64,000 nt of DNA from Myxocyprinus asiaticus (taxonomy: Eukaryota > Chordata > Actinopteri > Cypriniformes > Catostomidae). The notes beneath the pieces are model-generated. The model worked only from the letters and a program-made list of their open reading frames with translations, was not told the DNA's origin and made no database searches. The stretch lies in assembly GCF_019703515.2 (NCBI RefSeq), contig NC_059374.1, positions 19,265,095 through 19,329,094 on the forward strand, read 5' to 3'. This document shows positions 45,237 through 56,801 of the stretch, piece after piece (position 1 is the first letter of the stretch; every line of letters begins with the position of its first letter). A program made the translations under genes and the position numbers.

Positions 45237-46199
45237 AGCAAAAACATGTAACATGGCCAGGCCCAGTTCTACGGGGGTGCTTGAGGGTGCTAAGCACCCT
45301 AAAACGAACCTTAGAGCACCCTCAATTGCAGACCAGGGAAAACTAATGCCCGCGGGTCGATTTATCATGAATGTTTTTTATTTCATTTATCTGGCTTTGG
45401 GACCTATCGCACATCCACAAGCTTTTAATATACTCAGGATTGCCAGATAATAGATGCAACACCCCAATCAGAGATGGTCATAATTTATGCAATCTGGCAG
45501 CCATATATGCGAGTGCGTACGCTCTCTCTCCTCTTTGAAAAAAAAATGTAGCGCTCAATAGACCTTTTTCACAGACTGTGATGACGCGTTTCCGCCTTAT
45601 TTAGCAGCGTAAATCTAGCAAACTTTTTTATATGATAATTTTATTAAATATTGAGTGTAAGTTTACAGCATTATGCTTTGTGTTATATTACCCTGGAATT
45701 AGTTTTAAAAAATGAATTACCACAGCTGTGAGGAGGGTTTCGATTACAGCTGCTGAGAGAGTGACAGTAAATTTGGCATCTTCTCCCTAGGGATGGGCGA
45801 TTATTTTCTTTTTGATCCGATACCAATAATTTCAAGTCCAATATTGTTGATACTGATACCAATACCAATACTTCCATTAAACTGATTTTTTTGTGATTTC
45901 TTGGGATAAAATGGGGAATTTAAAATATTATTGGTGGGCCTCATGTTCACAAATATGAGACAAAGGCAGGCCTACATACAGTCATAAAGCCTGACTGCGG
46001 CCTGTAGGAACACTCAATGCCTGATAGCCACAACAACGATGCCAAAATCAAACAAAGGGAGTCCAAAACAGACTACAGATCCCATCAAGCCTTGCTCACC
46101 TTACACCTATTTGTGAAATTCTGAAGTATCGAACTTTCAACTCCTATTGGATGAAACACACGACAGAACGCATCCCTCTACCATGACGTCATCGAGAGT

Positions 46200-46975
46200 A
46201 TAAAAACCTCAGAGATCCGTCTAAGCTTTGCTTCCAGTGACAGTATGTGCCCCATCTAGTTGCAGCCTCGTTGCCCAAGGAAGTAACGTATGTACCTGAA
46301 CTTTGGCCATACAATATCCATCTCGCTGGACGAGCTGAGATTTCTCTGTGTTCACCGAGCACGCTAACGGATCCAAAAGAGACTGATGAGCAATCTGCGT
46401 CTCACCCATTTGCCTGCAGAAGTGAAGAAAGAAGATTTCTCTTCCTTCTTCAACCGAGTCGACTTCGCTGATATCTCCGCTAACCCACCAAGAATCAGCT
46501 GCCGTACCGCCCGTCGACAGAGTGAGAAAATGGCCTTCCGTCATCACCCAAGCTTCGAGGAACCGAGTCGGAGTCAAACGATGGATGAACACACATTCTA
46601 CCTGCATCTTCACGTGACTCCAGTAAGAGGTTTATGTCTGGGCAGAGATAGATTATTATAGTGTGTTAGTCTTGTGTATCAAGGTTATTGCTTGTACAGT
46701 TTACAGACTGCCGAGTCCGCTCATTGCTGCTAATAATACTCAAGGTATTACTGAAACTTACTGTTACCAGGAATGAGATTTGCTATGTTGTCGTCCAACC
46801 CCGTTGGGCTGTTTGTGCATTTCCACCATTGCGGGTGAGACCGGCACAATGAGTTTATCCATTAAAGAACCAACGACCGCGGCGGACGGATTACGAGCCA
46901 CTCACTGCGTTTCTGAGTGATAAAATAACGGTTGCCTTCTCTCCCACGATTGCTAAAACCGGCTGATGGACACCA
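46200..46975. other. Unassigned sequence with TATA-like start inside the hAT element
   Basis: GTATAAAAACC near 46198 follows TGACGTCA at 46183 (a CRE-like palindrome), a promoter-like pair. The next 450 bases have GC content above the surroundings and open frames on both strands with no domain I recognise. It may be the 3' part of the DIRS remnant to its right, or another retroelement. Confidence 0.35.
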
Positions 46976-46978
46976 CGT

Positions 46979-47341
46979 CTAGGTTATAAAACCCGCGAAC
47001 AAGTTCTGCAAAGACCATCCTGCTACAAAGCATATATCCTGTAGGGATATACCATTTGACCATGCCCATGAGGAAGCCGTGCCTCTAGTTGAATGCAACT
47101 TTACTTTAATAGGGCATCTAACACCCTGTGACTCATAAGCGAGGGTGCGGGAGGTGAAATCGTCCCTCAGAACGAAGGTGACCATAGAGCGGAGAGCCTT
47201 GAGACTCATGTCCTCACAGTGAGGGCAGTCTGTCCCCATGAAAGCTGCTTCGGCATGGGTGCAGCCCAGGCAGCAAACACAGCTCTCATGTTGGTCTGAC
47301 AGAGCGATGTGTCGCTCAATCGAACACTTGCAATACGACAT
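46979..47341 (-). pseudogene. DIRS remnant: gag head fused to recombinase tail
   Basis: One open frame of 120 codons. Its N-terminus (MSYCKCSIERH, CVCCLGCTHAEAAF, CPHCEDMSLKAL) matches the DIRS gag at 21016, and its C-terminus (KLHSTRGTASSWAW, DICFVAGWSLQNLF) matches the recombinase near 16600, with the catalytic His-x-x-Arg. Everything between is missing, so this is an internally deleted, non-autonomous derivative. Downstream CTAGGTTATAAAACC equals the sequence after the recombinase at 16529. Confidence 0.8.
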
Positions 47342-48589
47342 CTTTTAAAAGTCACATACACAAAAGCGGCTCATTTATAGAGTGTTTTATGCCACTTGGA
47401 CGGAATATTACATATATAGGTGTGAAAGGATACAGCTCCTGCCTGGATGCTGCGGGGAGTGGGTAGATGACTCGAGGGAACCCGACACGGCGGCGAGGCA
47501 GGGGCTGGGTGAAACATTAGAGGGGCCGGGTGAATCTTTCGCTGCAGGCGCTGAGAGTCAGGTGAAGAACGTCCTGATGCATCTGCAGGGAATCCTGTCC
47601 ACTGATGGGTGTCTGTCGACAGCGAAGAGTGGGCTGATCCAGATGCGTAGTCAAGATGAGACGATGTCAGTCTTGAAGGAAGAAAATTCTGAAGAAATTA
47701 TGTTTGAGCGCCCACTTATATAGGGCAAATGCGCACCTAAAAGGGCGGGGTTCAAACATCATTGCCAATCATAAGATTGGCATTATGATACAAGGGCTTC
47801 AACTAGGTCGTGGAAAAGGAATTCAAGTGAACTGAATTGATAGGGAAACATGGTTTCAGCCAAAAAACAAAACAAAAAAAACATGGCTACTACAATTTTA
47901 CTTTAGTAAAACCATGGTTAACTATTTTTTTAATTACTTATTAACAACAATTACACACAAACTCATTATAAGAAATGTCACCTTTAGATATGTTATTTTA
48001 GCATGAATTTACTCCAGAAGCTGTTTCTCTGATTTTATATCATTACCTCAAAAGGCACTGATCCCTCTTGTTTGAACGAGCTTTGTGATGGCACAAGCAC
48101 TTGTCTGCTTGTGTCTTTCAGCATGCATCTTAAGATGAGCAGAAGAATAAATAGTTCCCATCCTGCACAAGTATATGTTAATATAGTCTAATCCTTTTTA
48201 TTTCACTTTGAAGCTTATGATTATTGTTCATGTTCATGGTAACCAAATAATAATATCCCTAGTTTAAAAAAATGTTAGAATCGATACTTTTGACAACATC
48301 AGTATCAGGAGTATCGATACTTTATGATCAATCTGCCCATCCCTACTTCTCCCATCTGACTGTCTTAATCCACTGCTCTCTCTATCTTTTTTCTTTCTTA
48401 TGGAAAGTCATTCAAATGTAATAGTGGATTTTTTTCTTTTGCTCTTGGAGCAAATTGACAAGTGAAAATAATATTTGGTGTGGTCTCCCATTCACTCCCG
48501 AACCGACAACACAGCGACGGTAGCATACATAAACCACCAGGCGGCGTACGCACGCGTCGCATGTCGCAACTCGCCCGCCATCTCCTCCT

Positions 48590-48775
48590 TTGGAGACAGT
48601 AGACCTTGAAAACTCTGCGGGCATCCTCAACCGTGCAGTGGACGCGCTCTCACGGCAGGTAACGTTCCGTGGGGAGTGGAGATTCCACCCCCACGTAGTC
48701 CAGCTGATTTGGGAGAGATTCAGGGAGGCGCAGGTAGACCTGTTCGCCTCCCAAGATTCCTCTCTAACATTGTAA
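48590..48775 (+). pseudogene. DIRS RNase H-like fragment
   Basis: NRAVDALSRQ, EWRFHPHVVQLIWERFREAQ and [10 protein letters not shown] are typical of the region after the reverse transcriptase in fish DIRS elements, corresponding to the broken part near 17.8 kb. It lies on the opposite strand from the remnant at 46979 and outside the hAT ends. It is open for 61 codons but has no complete domain. Confidence 0.6.
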
Positions 48776-49683
48776 CATTTGGGTTAGTGACACTTTGATT
48801 TTCACAACTGATTCATGTAGACTGCATTTAAAAGTGTGTAGAGGTCTTCCCGTGGCCACAGTATGATTATACAGATACATACAACGTGGAACGACTGCTG
48901 ACTGTTTGTACATCCGAATTGCTTTGTTTTAAAGCTATCCGTAACTACTTCTCTAGGATCAGTTTGCATCCGAACTGCTCTGCGTTAAAGCATTTAACAG
49001 TCAATATTCGGCTGAGTGAAACGCAATTGATTCGTGTGTTAATACACACTGCATTAAAAAAATCAATAAACGCATTTAGGCAGAGGGATTATAAGACTAG
49101 TCTTCCACTGGCCACGGCATGATATACAGGGTGAAATACTCGCTCAATTCACTGACTTATGCAGCCGAACTTCTCCGTGATACAGCTCCCCTTAACTGGG
49201 AAAATGGAATGAGAAAAGCTGACTCTGGATCAGCAGCAGCGAGAAACGTATTACATGGTTTGTGTACGCAGACAAAATTTCTTAATTTCTTAAAATATTC
49301 TACATTTTTGTTCTATAATAAAACAAGTAATTTGATTCATGAAACATAACATTTTGAAGACGTTTTGGTAGCATTAAAAACTATCCCATTCAAGTGGTAT
49401 CAACAGCCGCGTTTGCATTTGTATGCAATCATCCAGTGGCATATGTGCGCACTGTGGATTAGCTCAAAACAAACATGCACTGAGATAACTTAAGTGAAAA
49501 ATATTCATTTATTCATCAGACTTATTCCTTGAACATATTAGGTTGGCATTCCTCACTGAATTCTATCCTGACTTCAGAAAAACTTCTCAAGTTGAGTCTG
49601 GGATTGTCGATGGGCACAGCACATGATGACATATATGATGCAGGTTGCTTTAGGTAAGACAGTGGTTATTCTTCATTATTCAT
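48776..49683. other. No clear gene
   Basis: About 0.9 kb between the DIRS fragment and the solo LTR. A repeated theme (CATCCGAATTGCTTTGTTTTAAAGC at 48911, echoed at 48968) suggests a short internal duplication. The only possible exon is the weak one at 49623-49653. Confidence 0.4.
49623..49653 (+). other. Weak candidate first exon of Ig gene A
   Basis: ATGATGACATATATGATGCA starts a 31-nt exon ending TTTAG|GTAAGA in phase 1, which would splice in frame to the Ig exon at 50469. It resembles the start of gene B's signal exon (both CATGATG, both with GCTTTAG), but the peptide MMTYMMQVAL is poorly hydrophobic and short for a signal. Listed only because no better candidate was found. Confidence 0.2.
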
Positions 49684-50026
49684 TGTGGCAGCGGGGGCGT
49701 GGTCAAGCGCCCATCCGGAGAGAGAGAAAGCGGTAAGGGCGCTTACACCTGAGCTAAATTATGCCTAACACCTGTTTCTAATTCCAGTGAGCATGGGGAG
49801 AGCGGCATAAAAGCAGCCACACATCCAGCAGAGAAGAGAGAGAGAGCCTAGGTCCAGAAAGTTATTGTTGTGAAGCTGACGAGATTATTGTGAACTAAGA
49901 ATTTATTATTGTGAAGCTGAAGAGAATAGTGTGTGAAGCTGTGAGCGCTGAAGTGTGGTCATTAAAATCCTTACCTGTGAGTGGAGCAACCTGCCTTCCG
50001 TGTCCTCCTTATCGACCGCCTTCACA
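49684..50026 (+). mobile_element. Solo LTR of a gypsy-type element
   Basis: 343 bases, TGTGGCAGCGGGGGCG to CGCCTTCACA, flanked by the 5-bp duplication TTCAT at 49679-49683 and 50027-50031. No coding sequence lies inside. Its start and the segment GGTAAGG...ACACCTG resemble the Gmr1-like LTR at 31652, so the two are probably related families. The internal part was lost by LTR recombination. Confidence 0.82.
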
Positions 50027-50468
50027 TTCATGTTGGCTGCCATGTCGATGGAAAAATAAATCATACATATTCCAGTTGAGACTTTCGTATAAATACGACG
50101 TGAAGACTTACTGATTGTAGACGCTCTAAATATCTGTTTGTTTAGTATGTTGTTTTGACATGAGTATTGTACAGTAGCTAGCTGACCTGTAATGTCTCTA
50201 CATATCTCTTGTATTTGTATTGAATGCACAGCAGAAGAGAGAGTGGCGGTGAGAAACAAGTAACGCAAAATGTAACTTCCATAAAAAGTGACTTTTAATT
50301 AATTTAGTTACTTTATAAGTAGTAACACAATATTCTAATGAGTTACTTTTATAAGTAATGTTACCCAACACTGCAAGTCACTATAGATTGTGTATGTTCA
50401 ATCTTTGTAACTACCTGTGAGTGATAAAATATTGGATCTGTCACATTTTGATGCCTTTTCATTTTTAG

Positions 50469-51233
50469 CATTGGACCCCTGCAAAGGAAGAGGTGAAAAT
50501 GTCACAATGATCACAATCATTGCCTCTCTGAAATCTGGAGTCTTTCTCCCTTGTCACTTTGACAATAAAACAGAGAGAATGAAATGGAGCCACTTTTCCA
50601 GTCTCCTGAGGATCGCACAAGATGGGAATGTCTTTAATAATCCTAGAGAAGGGCGAGTGAATGTTTTTCCCTTTCTAGCGTACGGAGGAAACCTTTCCAT
50701 TCTCATCCATGATCTGCAGCCTTCAGATCTCGGCACATTCTGTTGTGAGCTGAGCAGGGAATGCTGGAGAGTGGAGATCATAGAATCACCCTGTCCAGCT
50801 GAGAGTAAGATCAGTCCTTACACAAAAATCAAATCAAATAAAACAATTTACTAAGAAAAATAGAAAGTTGTAATGACAAAATCTTCTAGATCAGTATTTG
50901 TATTACTTTCTTTGAAATTATTGCTTGTTGATATTACACAGACATATGAAATTAACATGCCTATATGTACATAATTATAATTTTTTGTTAATGCAGAAAA
51001 GATGGAGTACCATAACCCCTGGATATTCTTTTTAGCTGGAATTTTCATTCTTCTTATAGTATTCATTTGTATTTCAACATTTAGTGGTAAGCATAGCTTT
51101 TCATTCACAATCCAAAATAGAACAGGGATGTAATTATCATTATTATTGCAAATTATTAACCATTCTACGTATTTTTTTGTAAAACACATCAGACAAAACA
51201 ACTATTTGCTCAATTGGACAAGAAACTGTATGA
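50469..51233 (+). CDS. Ig gene A: V-type Ig receptor, truncated tail, 5' incomplete
   Basis: Exons 50469-50804 (Ig), 50997-51086 (membrane) and 51193-51233 or 51223-51233 (tail); both tail acceptors reach the same stop. The Ig exon gives LPCHF, MKWSHFSSL and DLQPSDLGTFCCEL, i.e. the disulphide cysteines, tryptophan and DxGxxxC motif of a V set, with extra cysteines (CC, RECW). The next exon encodes NPWIFFLAGIFILLIVFIC. It is a close paralogue of gene B, but where B continues, A stops within about 5-15 residues. AATAAA at 51257 follows 24 bases later. No convincing signal-peptide exon. Could be a short-tailed receptor or an early pseudogene. Family name not recognised. Confidence 0.7.
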
Positions 51234-51771
51234 GATCATCCAAATGTAACAGTTTTAATAAAGAACAAGTAAGATTTGTAATATCCTCAATACATGTGAA
51301 AGATTTTTCAGGTTTATTTTCCTGATGAAAGTAAAGCACATTGGTAACAAGCACCTTGGAAATATATATATAAAAAAAAAATTAAAAAAAAAAAGCTTAG
51401 TGTAATAGCTTCATATAGTAATACTACAGTATATGATTTAAAAAAAAAAAATAAAAAAAATAGAGTAAATTTTTCCACTGCTGCTGATTAGTAAATAAAA
51501 ACTAAAACATCTTGTGCACAAATCTGGCAACATAAAACTTTGACCATCCTTATGCTTTGAAAGCTAATTAAATTCCTGCCCATCAATTACTTATTAGATG
51601 TCAAAGTTCTGATATCCAAGAGAGGTGACTGATTATTTATTTCAGTGCACATTTGTGTATGATATCTAAAATATATATAGATGTTTGACAGTAAAATCAG
51701 TACATATACTCTGGCTAATAAGTACTAATAAAGCTAATATACAAAATATTTAGATTTTTATTAGCATTCAG

Positions 51772-51965
51772 AAAAGTCCCTGAGTCAACTCTAGATCTTG
51801 ATGACTGCACCAGTTCTATGGTGTACTGCGGTAAGAATTTGTTTTTGGAAAAATATGCATTATTATTATAGCATGCTGATGCAGAGAATAAAATATCTGC
51901 TTGACATTTGTCAACCAGGAGGAACTCTAAAATTCAGGCAATGCTGGCCAAGGTGGAAAATAAAG
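51772..51965 (+). pseudogene. Two decayed tail exons of Ig gene A
   Basis: 51772-51830 aligns with gene B's exon at 62520-62579 (AGTCCCTGAGTCAACTC against AGTTCCTGAGCCAACTAC) but has an in-frame stop. 51911-51961 aligns with the exon at 62657-62716 (TCAACCAGGAGGAACTC against TCAACCAGGCAGAACTC) and has lost its acceptor. They show that A once had the full exon set. Confidence 0.7.
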
Positions 51966-52289
51966 ACAATCATTATTTCATAATTATTACAAATCAGTTT
52001 ATGTAACTCAGCAAAAGGCTCGTCTTATTCTTCATTTACTCAAATGCCTGTTTAGAAACGTGTTTATATGACCATTCATTGATTTCTACTGATTAAAGAG
52101 ATGATATCCTAATTGACTTTTGAACACATTTGTAAACCATTGTTGGGGAATACAGCTTAACCCAATAAAAAGACCAATGTGAACAAAGACCCAGAGTCGA
52201 AGTTGCAATCAATTGACAGATTTTACTGAAGACAAAGTGTCTTCCCATTCAATAGCAAAAATCAGAAAGTTCAGGGAGCGAACCAAGTA

Positions 52290-53090
52290 AATGAAAAATG
52301 TAAATGTTTAGACGATGCTTTTATCCAAAGCGACATTCAAATAAAGGAATACAACAGAAGTGATTCATCTTAAGAATGCAGTAAAAAGTGCTGTAATAAA
52401 GTTACATATTGCTTAAAGATGCACAAGCAGAGATAAAAGGTGAGAATTAAAAAAAAGCAAGAAAAGTTATTAGTAGGATTGGGTGAAGTGCTTCCGAAAG
52501 ATAAGAGTCTTTTAGATTTTTCTTGAAAGTGGCTAGAGAATCATCTGTTTGGGTGGAGTTTGGCAGGTCATCCCACCAGCAAGGAACAGTTAAATTGAAG
52601 GTTGGGAAGAGTGATTGTGCCTCTTTGAGATGGCAACACCTACGCCGCTCACTCGCTGATCGCAAGCTTCTGGAGGGCACATAGGCTTGAAGTAGCGAGT
52701 GTAGATAGGGGGATGCAGAGCCAGTGATTCTTCTGCAAGCGAGCACCAATGCAACTGCAAGCAACTATTGGCAAACAGTGCAGTTCGATGAGGAAAGGTG
52801 TGACATGCGCTCATGGGCTTGTTAAAAACCAAATGCCCCACTGCGTTCTGGATTAACTGCAGAGGTTTGACTGTACATGTAAGAAGTCCTGCAAGAAGAT
52901 CATTGCAGTAGTCCAGTCTAGCCTGAACAAGGCGTTGTGTAGCATGCTCAGATAGGAAGGGTCTGATCTTCCTGATGTTATACAGAGCAAATCTGAATGA
53001 TTGGGCTGTACTTGCGATGTGGTCCGCGTTAAATAACTTAAAGAAACTTAGAATTATAGACCTATGCAAGATCAATTTACATTCCGACTG
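52290..53090 (-). mobile_element. 3' fragment of an L2-type LINE
   Basis: The minus-strand frames 53075-52590 and 52764-52447 encode RFALYNIRKIRPFLSEHATQ, RLDYCNDLLAGLL and PLQLIQNAVGHLVF, then LPNSTQTDDSLATFKKNLKD, the C-terminal part of L2-family ORF2. The 3' end carries the GTCGCTTTGGATAAAAGC-type tail at 52320. Frameshifted and 5'-truncated. Confidence 0.82.
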
Positions 53091-53449
53091 GTTAAAAACA
53101 TGGGAAGATTCCAGAAACTACTCAATCATTAATTAGAAGGGATGTTAGTAATGTCATTAAACTCACAACTAAACCATAGAGAAAAGCATAATTAAAGGGC
53201 AGGGATCTTAAATCCACCCCATCACCACGTATGTAAATTGATAGGTGAAAAACTTCCTTGTTCACAGATTGCAATTCATTTTGCAATTGTGTTACTACAT
53301 ATGAGGTAAAAGGCCAACTTTAAGTAATATGCACAAATAATTTAAATAAAAACAAAACGGTTGTCTTTCTCAGTCATTATGTCTTTAGAAAGGTTAGCTT
53401 GCTTTTCAAAAATAGGCTCTTAACAGGTGTAATGTTTGGGGGGAATTAG
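53091..53449. other. No gene seen
   Basis: AT-rich sequence between the L2 fragment and the gypsy integrase. It may be the LTR or 3' part of the gypsy element that the L2 entered, since matching AT-rich material lies at 52080-52290, but I could not pair ends. Confidence 0.35.
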
Positions 53450-55420
53450 TCAACAGGCTTTTGAGAACCGATAAATAACTACAAGTATGGTGGTGTTACC
53501 ATGGGAGATGGGTAAATCCATGATGAAGTCCAAAGCGAGATGAGACCATGGATGCTGAGGCACTGGGAGTGGTTGGAATAATCCAGCAGGTGCTTGTTTA
53601 GATGACTTAAACATAGCACAATTATCACAATTCTTAACATAAGTAGTAACATCAGCAGGGAGAGTTGGCCACCAAAATGTATTATAACTTATGGTGCCTT
53701 GTATCCCCGGATGTCCAAAGATAGGAGAGGTGTGCACACCAGTTATGCAATGGGTTCGCACTGACTTAGGAACAGATCTTTTCTGGTGGGCAATTATTAG
53801 GTGGTGGATGATGGTGCTGAAGTTGGAGAAAACGCCTGAAGTTGGCAAAGCCCAAAAACCGCTGTAGTTCCTTAACAGACTTGGGTGTTGTCTAGTTCAA
53901 AACTGCCTGAACCTTCGTGTTGTCCATTGCTACCCCCTGCGAGTTCAGAATGTGTCCCAGAAATGAAACTGTGGTATGATGAAACTCACTTCTATTTTAG
54001 CATACAGTTTATTGTCAATTAGACGCGAGACTAAACGAACATGCTGGATGTGCGACTCTATGGAGGGAGGAGTAGATTAAGATGTCAATGTAAATGATCA
54101 CCCATCTATTAAGCATGTCTCTGAACACTTCATTTACAAATGCTTGGAATACTGAAGGGGAGTTGGCAAGATGAAAGGTATCACCTGATTTTCATAGTGT
54201 CCTGAATTGGTTAGGAAGGCGGTTTTCCACTTGTCCCCCTCTCAGATGCAGATGAGTTTGTACGCATTACAGAGAATGTCGCTGTATGTAGCTGTTCCAA
54301 AACTGCAGGGACAAGGGGTAGCAATATTTTACTGTGATGGCATGGAGACATTGAGACTTTTCTACAAATAAGAAACCAGCTGCTACCGGAGATGTGGATG
54401 GCCGAATGAAACTGAGTTTGAGCACTTCATTGAAATACACCTCCATTGCCTTTGTTTGATAAACTTTGCTTTAGGGGCCGCCCATCTAGCGCTGAAGCAC
54501 AGATAGGTGGAATACATGAAACAGTGGGTAAGTGCAATTTCTTTACAAGATCAGAGTTCATACCATTACCAGGGGCTCTTGAATCAAAGCATTAATTTCG
54601 GTTTTGTTGGATTTGTAAAAAACAGTAGTGGGCACAAGTTGTTGGCAGTTTACTAAATCAATAGGTAAAGATTTACTCACCGCACTGGATGTCTCAGGCC
54701 AAGTAGACAACAGATGTCCAGCTTGACCACAGTAGAGACACACAAACCCTGACGTCTGCAGCGTAGTTTCTCTTCAGGGGTCAGGCATGTATGACCAATC
54801 TGCATGGGTTGAGATTGTGCATTACTGGTTGCAAAATCAGCTAGAGGAGTGTTCGTAAATTGGTTTCCAGGCACGAAGGGGATTATCAAACCTAATGGAT
54901 AGGTTTATGTATTGGTCCAAGCTCAAATTTTCATCTCGACAGGCCAGCTCAGCTTGTAAGGATCTACGTAGTACATTGCTGTAGGAAGTTTTTAGGGGTT
55001 TGTCAGCCCAGCCAGTCTGGGTGGCCAAGGTTAATGCATAATCTGCAGTGGTACCTCCCCCGTTTCAGCAGGAAGAGTTGCTCTCCAGCCTCTTTACGCC
55101 CACTGAGAGTTCAAAAACCTCCATGAAACATGCTTTAAAAGCATTCAAGGGAGGAGCGCAGATCACTTTCTCTCTCCCATACAGATGTACAGTTGCCCAG
55201 TCTAAAGCTCTGCCCTTCAGTAGGGAAACAATAAAAGCTACTTGCACTCCCTCTGTGGGGTAGATGTGAGGTTGTTGTGCATTGCATCAAAAAGCCTTTA
55301 CACTGGGCTGGATTGCCATAAAAAAATTTTTTTTTTTTTTTTTTAAATGGGATTGAGTCGTGGATTTCCAGTGTAAACTGCAGTGACTGGCATGGACATA
55401 GACAGTGGGGGAATAGTTTC
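53450..55420 (-). mobile_element. Decayed Ty3/gypsy element, conventional order
   Basis: Read on the minus strand: gag at 55250-54558 (VAFIVSLLKGRALDWA; CLYCGQAGHLLSTW, a CCHC knuckle whose last Cys is now Trp), reverse-transcriptase traces at 54500-53860, then integrase at 53848-53450. The integrase has GHPGIQGT, FWWPTLPADV and CDNCAMFKSS (zinc finger) and HLALDFIMDLP (first catalytic Asp) before it breaks off. Reverse transcriptase precedes integrase, unlike the element at 31.7 kb. LTRs not identified. Confidence 0.75.
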
Positions 55421-55574
55421 ATTAGAAGTCGGAGTAGTGGAGAAAGCAGTTTACCAGTTCCTCAATGAGTGATGTCAGCTTGCACAACTGCTTACTGTAT
55501 ATTGCTCCATTTGAACTGAAGCCTGTGAGGCCAACTCCACATGTAAGTGTTGAAGCTCTGCTGGATCTGAAAGC

Positions 55575-55880
55575 AGCAGTCTTCTGTAATGATTGACCTG
55601 AAGCAGATGGGTTACCTCACAGCAAGAAGGTCCTGGGGCCTTTCTGTGTGGAGTTGCATGTTTCCTCTGGGTGCTCCGGTTTCCTCCACAAGTCCAAAAA
55701 CATGCAGGTTAAGTGAATTGGAGACTCTAAATTGTCATGTAGGTGTAAGTGAGAGTCCCCCAGCCACTGGGGGTTGCTTCAGGAAGGGCATCTGGTGTAA
55801 AACCTGTGCCAAGTCAACCCTAACCCAGATCATGGATGGTCCGCTGTGGCAACCCCTAATAGGTGCAGCCTGAAGAAGAA
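55575..55880 (+). repeat. Conserved teleost interspersed repeat
   Basis: CTCACAGCAAGAAGGTCCTGG, GGTGCTCCGGTTTCCTCCAC, ACATGCAGGTTAAGTGAATTG and AGGAAGGGCATCTGGTG are blocks I know as common across fish genomes. Family assignment is uncertain. The open frame across it is accidental. Confidence 0.6.
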
Positions 55881-56129
55881 TCTGAAATAAAAAACCTCAT
55901 TTTTATGTAGCTACATATAATGAAGAAATTTTCAATTTCATCAGCATATGGGGGACCTAAGCGAATTCCATACTTGGAATATATTGGAATATAAAAATTG
56001 GAATAATGGAATATAAAACTTCGGAATATATTAATTTCACAAAACACAAAATTTTTTACATTAAATTAACAAAAAATTACCAATAAATATATATACAAAT
56101 GAACAATAAATGACAATAAATAACTATAT

Positions 56130-56131
<2 letters not shown>

Positions 56132-56204
<73 letters not shown>

Positions 56205-56221
56205 ATTTTATTTTATTTTAT
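56132..56221. repeat. (TA)n and (TTTTA)n microsatellite
   Basis: About 33 TA units followed by five TTTTA units. Flanking 55890-56800 is AT-rich with no exon seen; an ATT-type trinucleotide run lies at about 56735-56755. Confidence 0.9.
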
Positions 56222-56801
56222 TTTTTTTTAAATCACCTTGCTCTGTGGTGGCCCTAATTGGCCGCTTATACCACTTATAGCTAGAAACAGGTTTTGCCTT
56301 TTGTACAAGGAGAAAATTATTCTTTAGACAATTTAAGAGTCCATCTGAAGTGATACAAAAATCTTTGTTTTGTATATCTAAAACGAAAAGTGAGGAAACA
56401 TGTTCATAGCTAACTTGGCATTACATGGTTCTTGCTATTGACTATTCTATCCAGTAGGTGACGCCAAAAAGTTTTGAATGAAAAGAGATCATGCGTAAAT
56501 GTAAAAAACCATCAATATTGATAGTTATGTCAAAGTCAAAGAAGACCATTACAGAAGACTTGGAAAAAAGAAACTGACTATTTACCGCTTATAGACAAAC
56601 CAATCCTAAAGGAAAACATGGTGCTGACAATTAGTTTGAAACCACACAAATGCCACAATAATTATGTCATGCAGGTATGAAAATTAATCTACACTTTTCT
56701 AATCTAAAAAATTAACCTAAAATAAATAATAATGATAATAATAATAATAATAATAAACTATTTATTCAAATGTTTTAATCTTCAGAGTTATTTTTTCAAA
56801 G

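Larger units (their letters stand above)
45788..48345. mobile_element. hAT-like composite element with 8-bp target duplication
   Basis: Starts TAGGGATGGGCGA and ends GCCCATCCCTA, flanked by CTTCTCCC at 45780-45787 and again at 48346-48353. An 8-bp duplication and TAGGG ends are hAT features. Subterminal blocks with GATACC and GTATCGATAC repeats also mirror each other. No hAT transposase is visible; the interior is occupied by retroelement-derived sequence, including a DIRS remnant. Confidence 0.75.

Noticed and set aside
45050..45450. Open frames across the SINE and its flank
   Set aside because: They follow the SINE body, recur in the inverted copy and carry no domain.
46221..46661. Protein-coding gene at the TATA-like segment
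   Set aside because: Frames are open on both strands without any domain and the region lies inside a transposon; more likely retroelement sequence.
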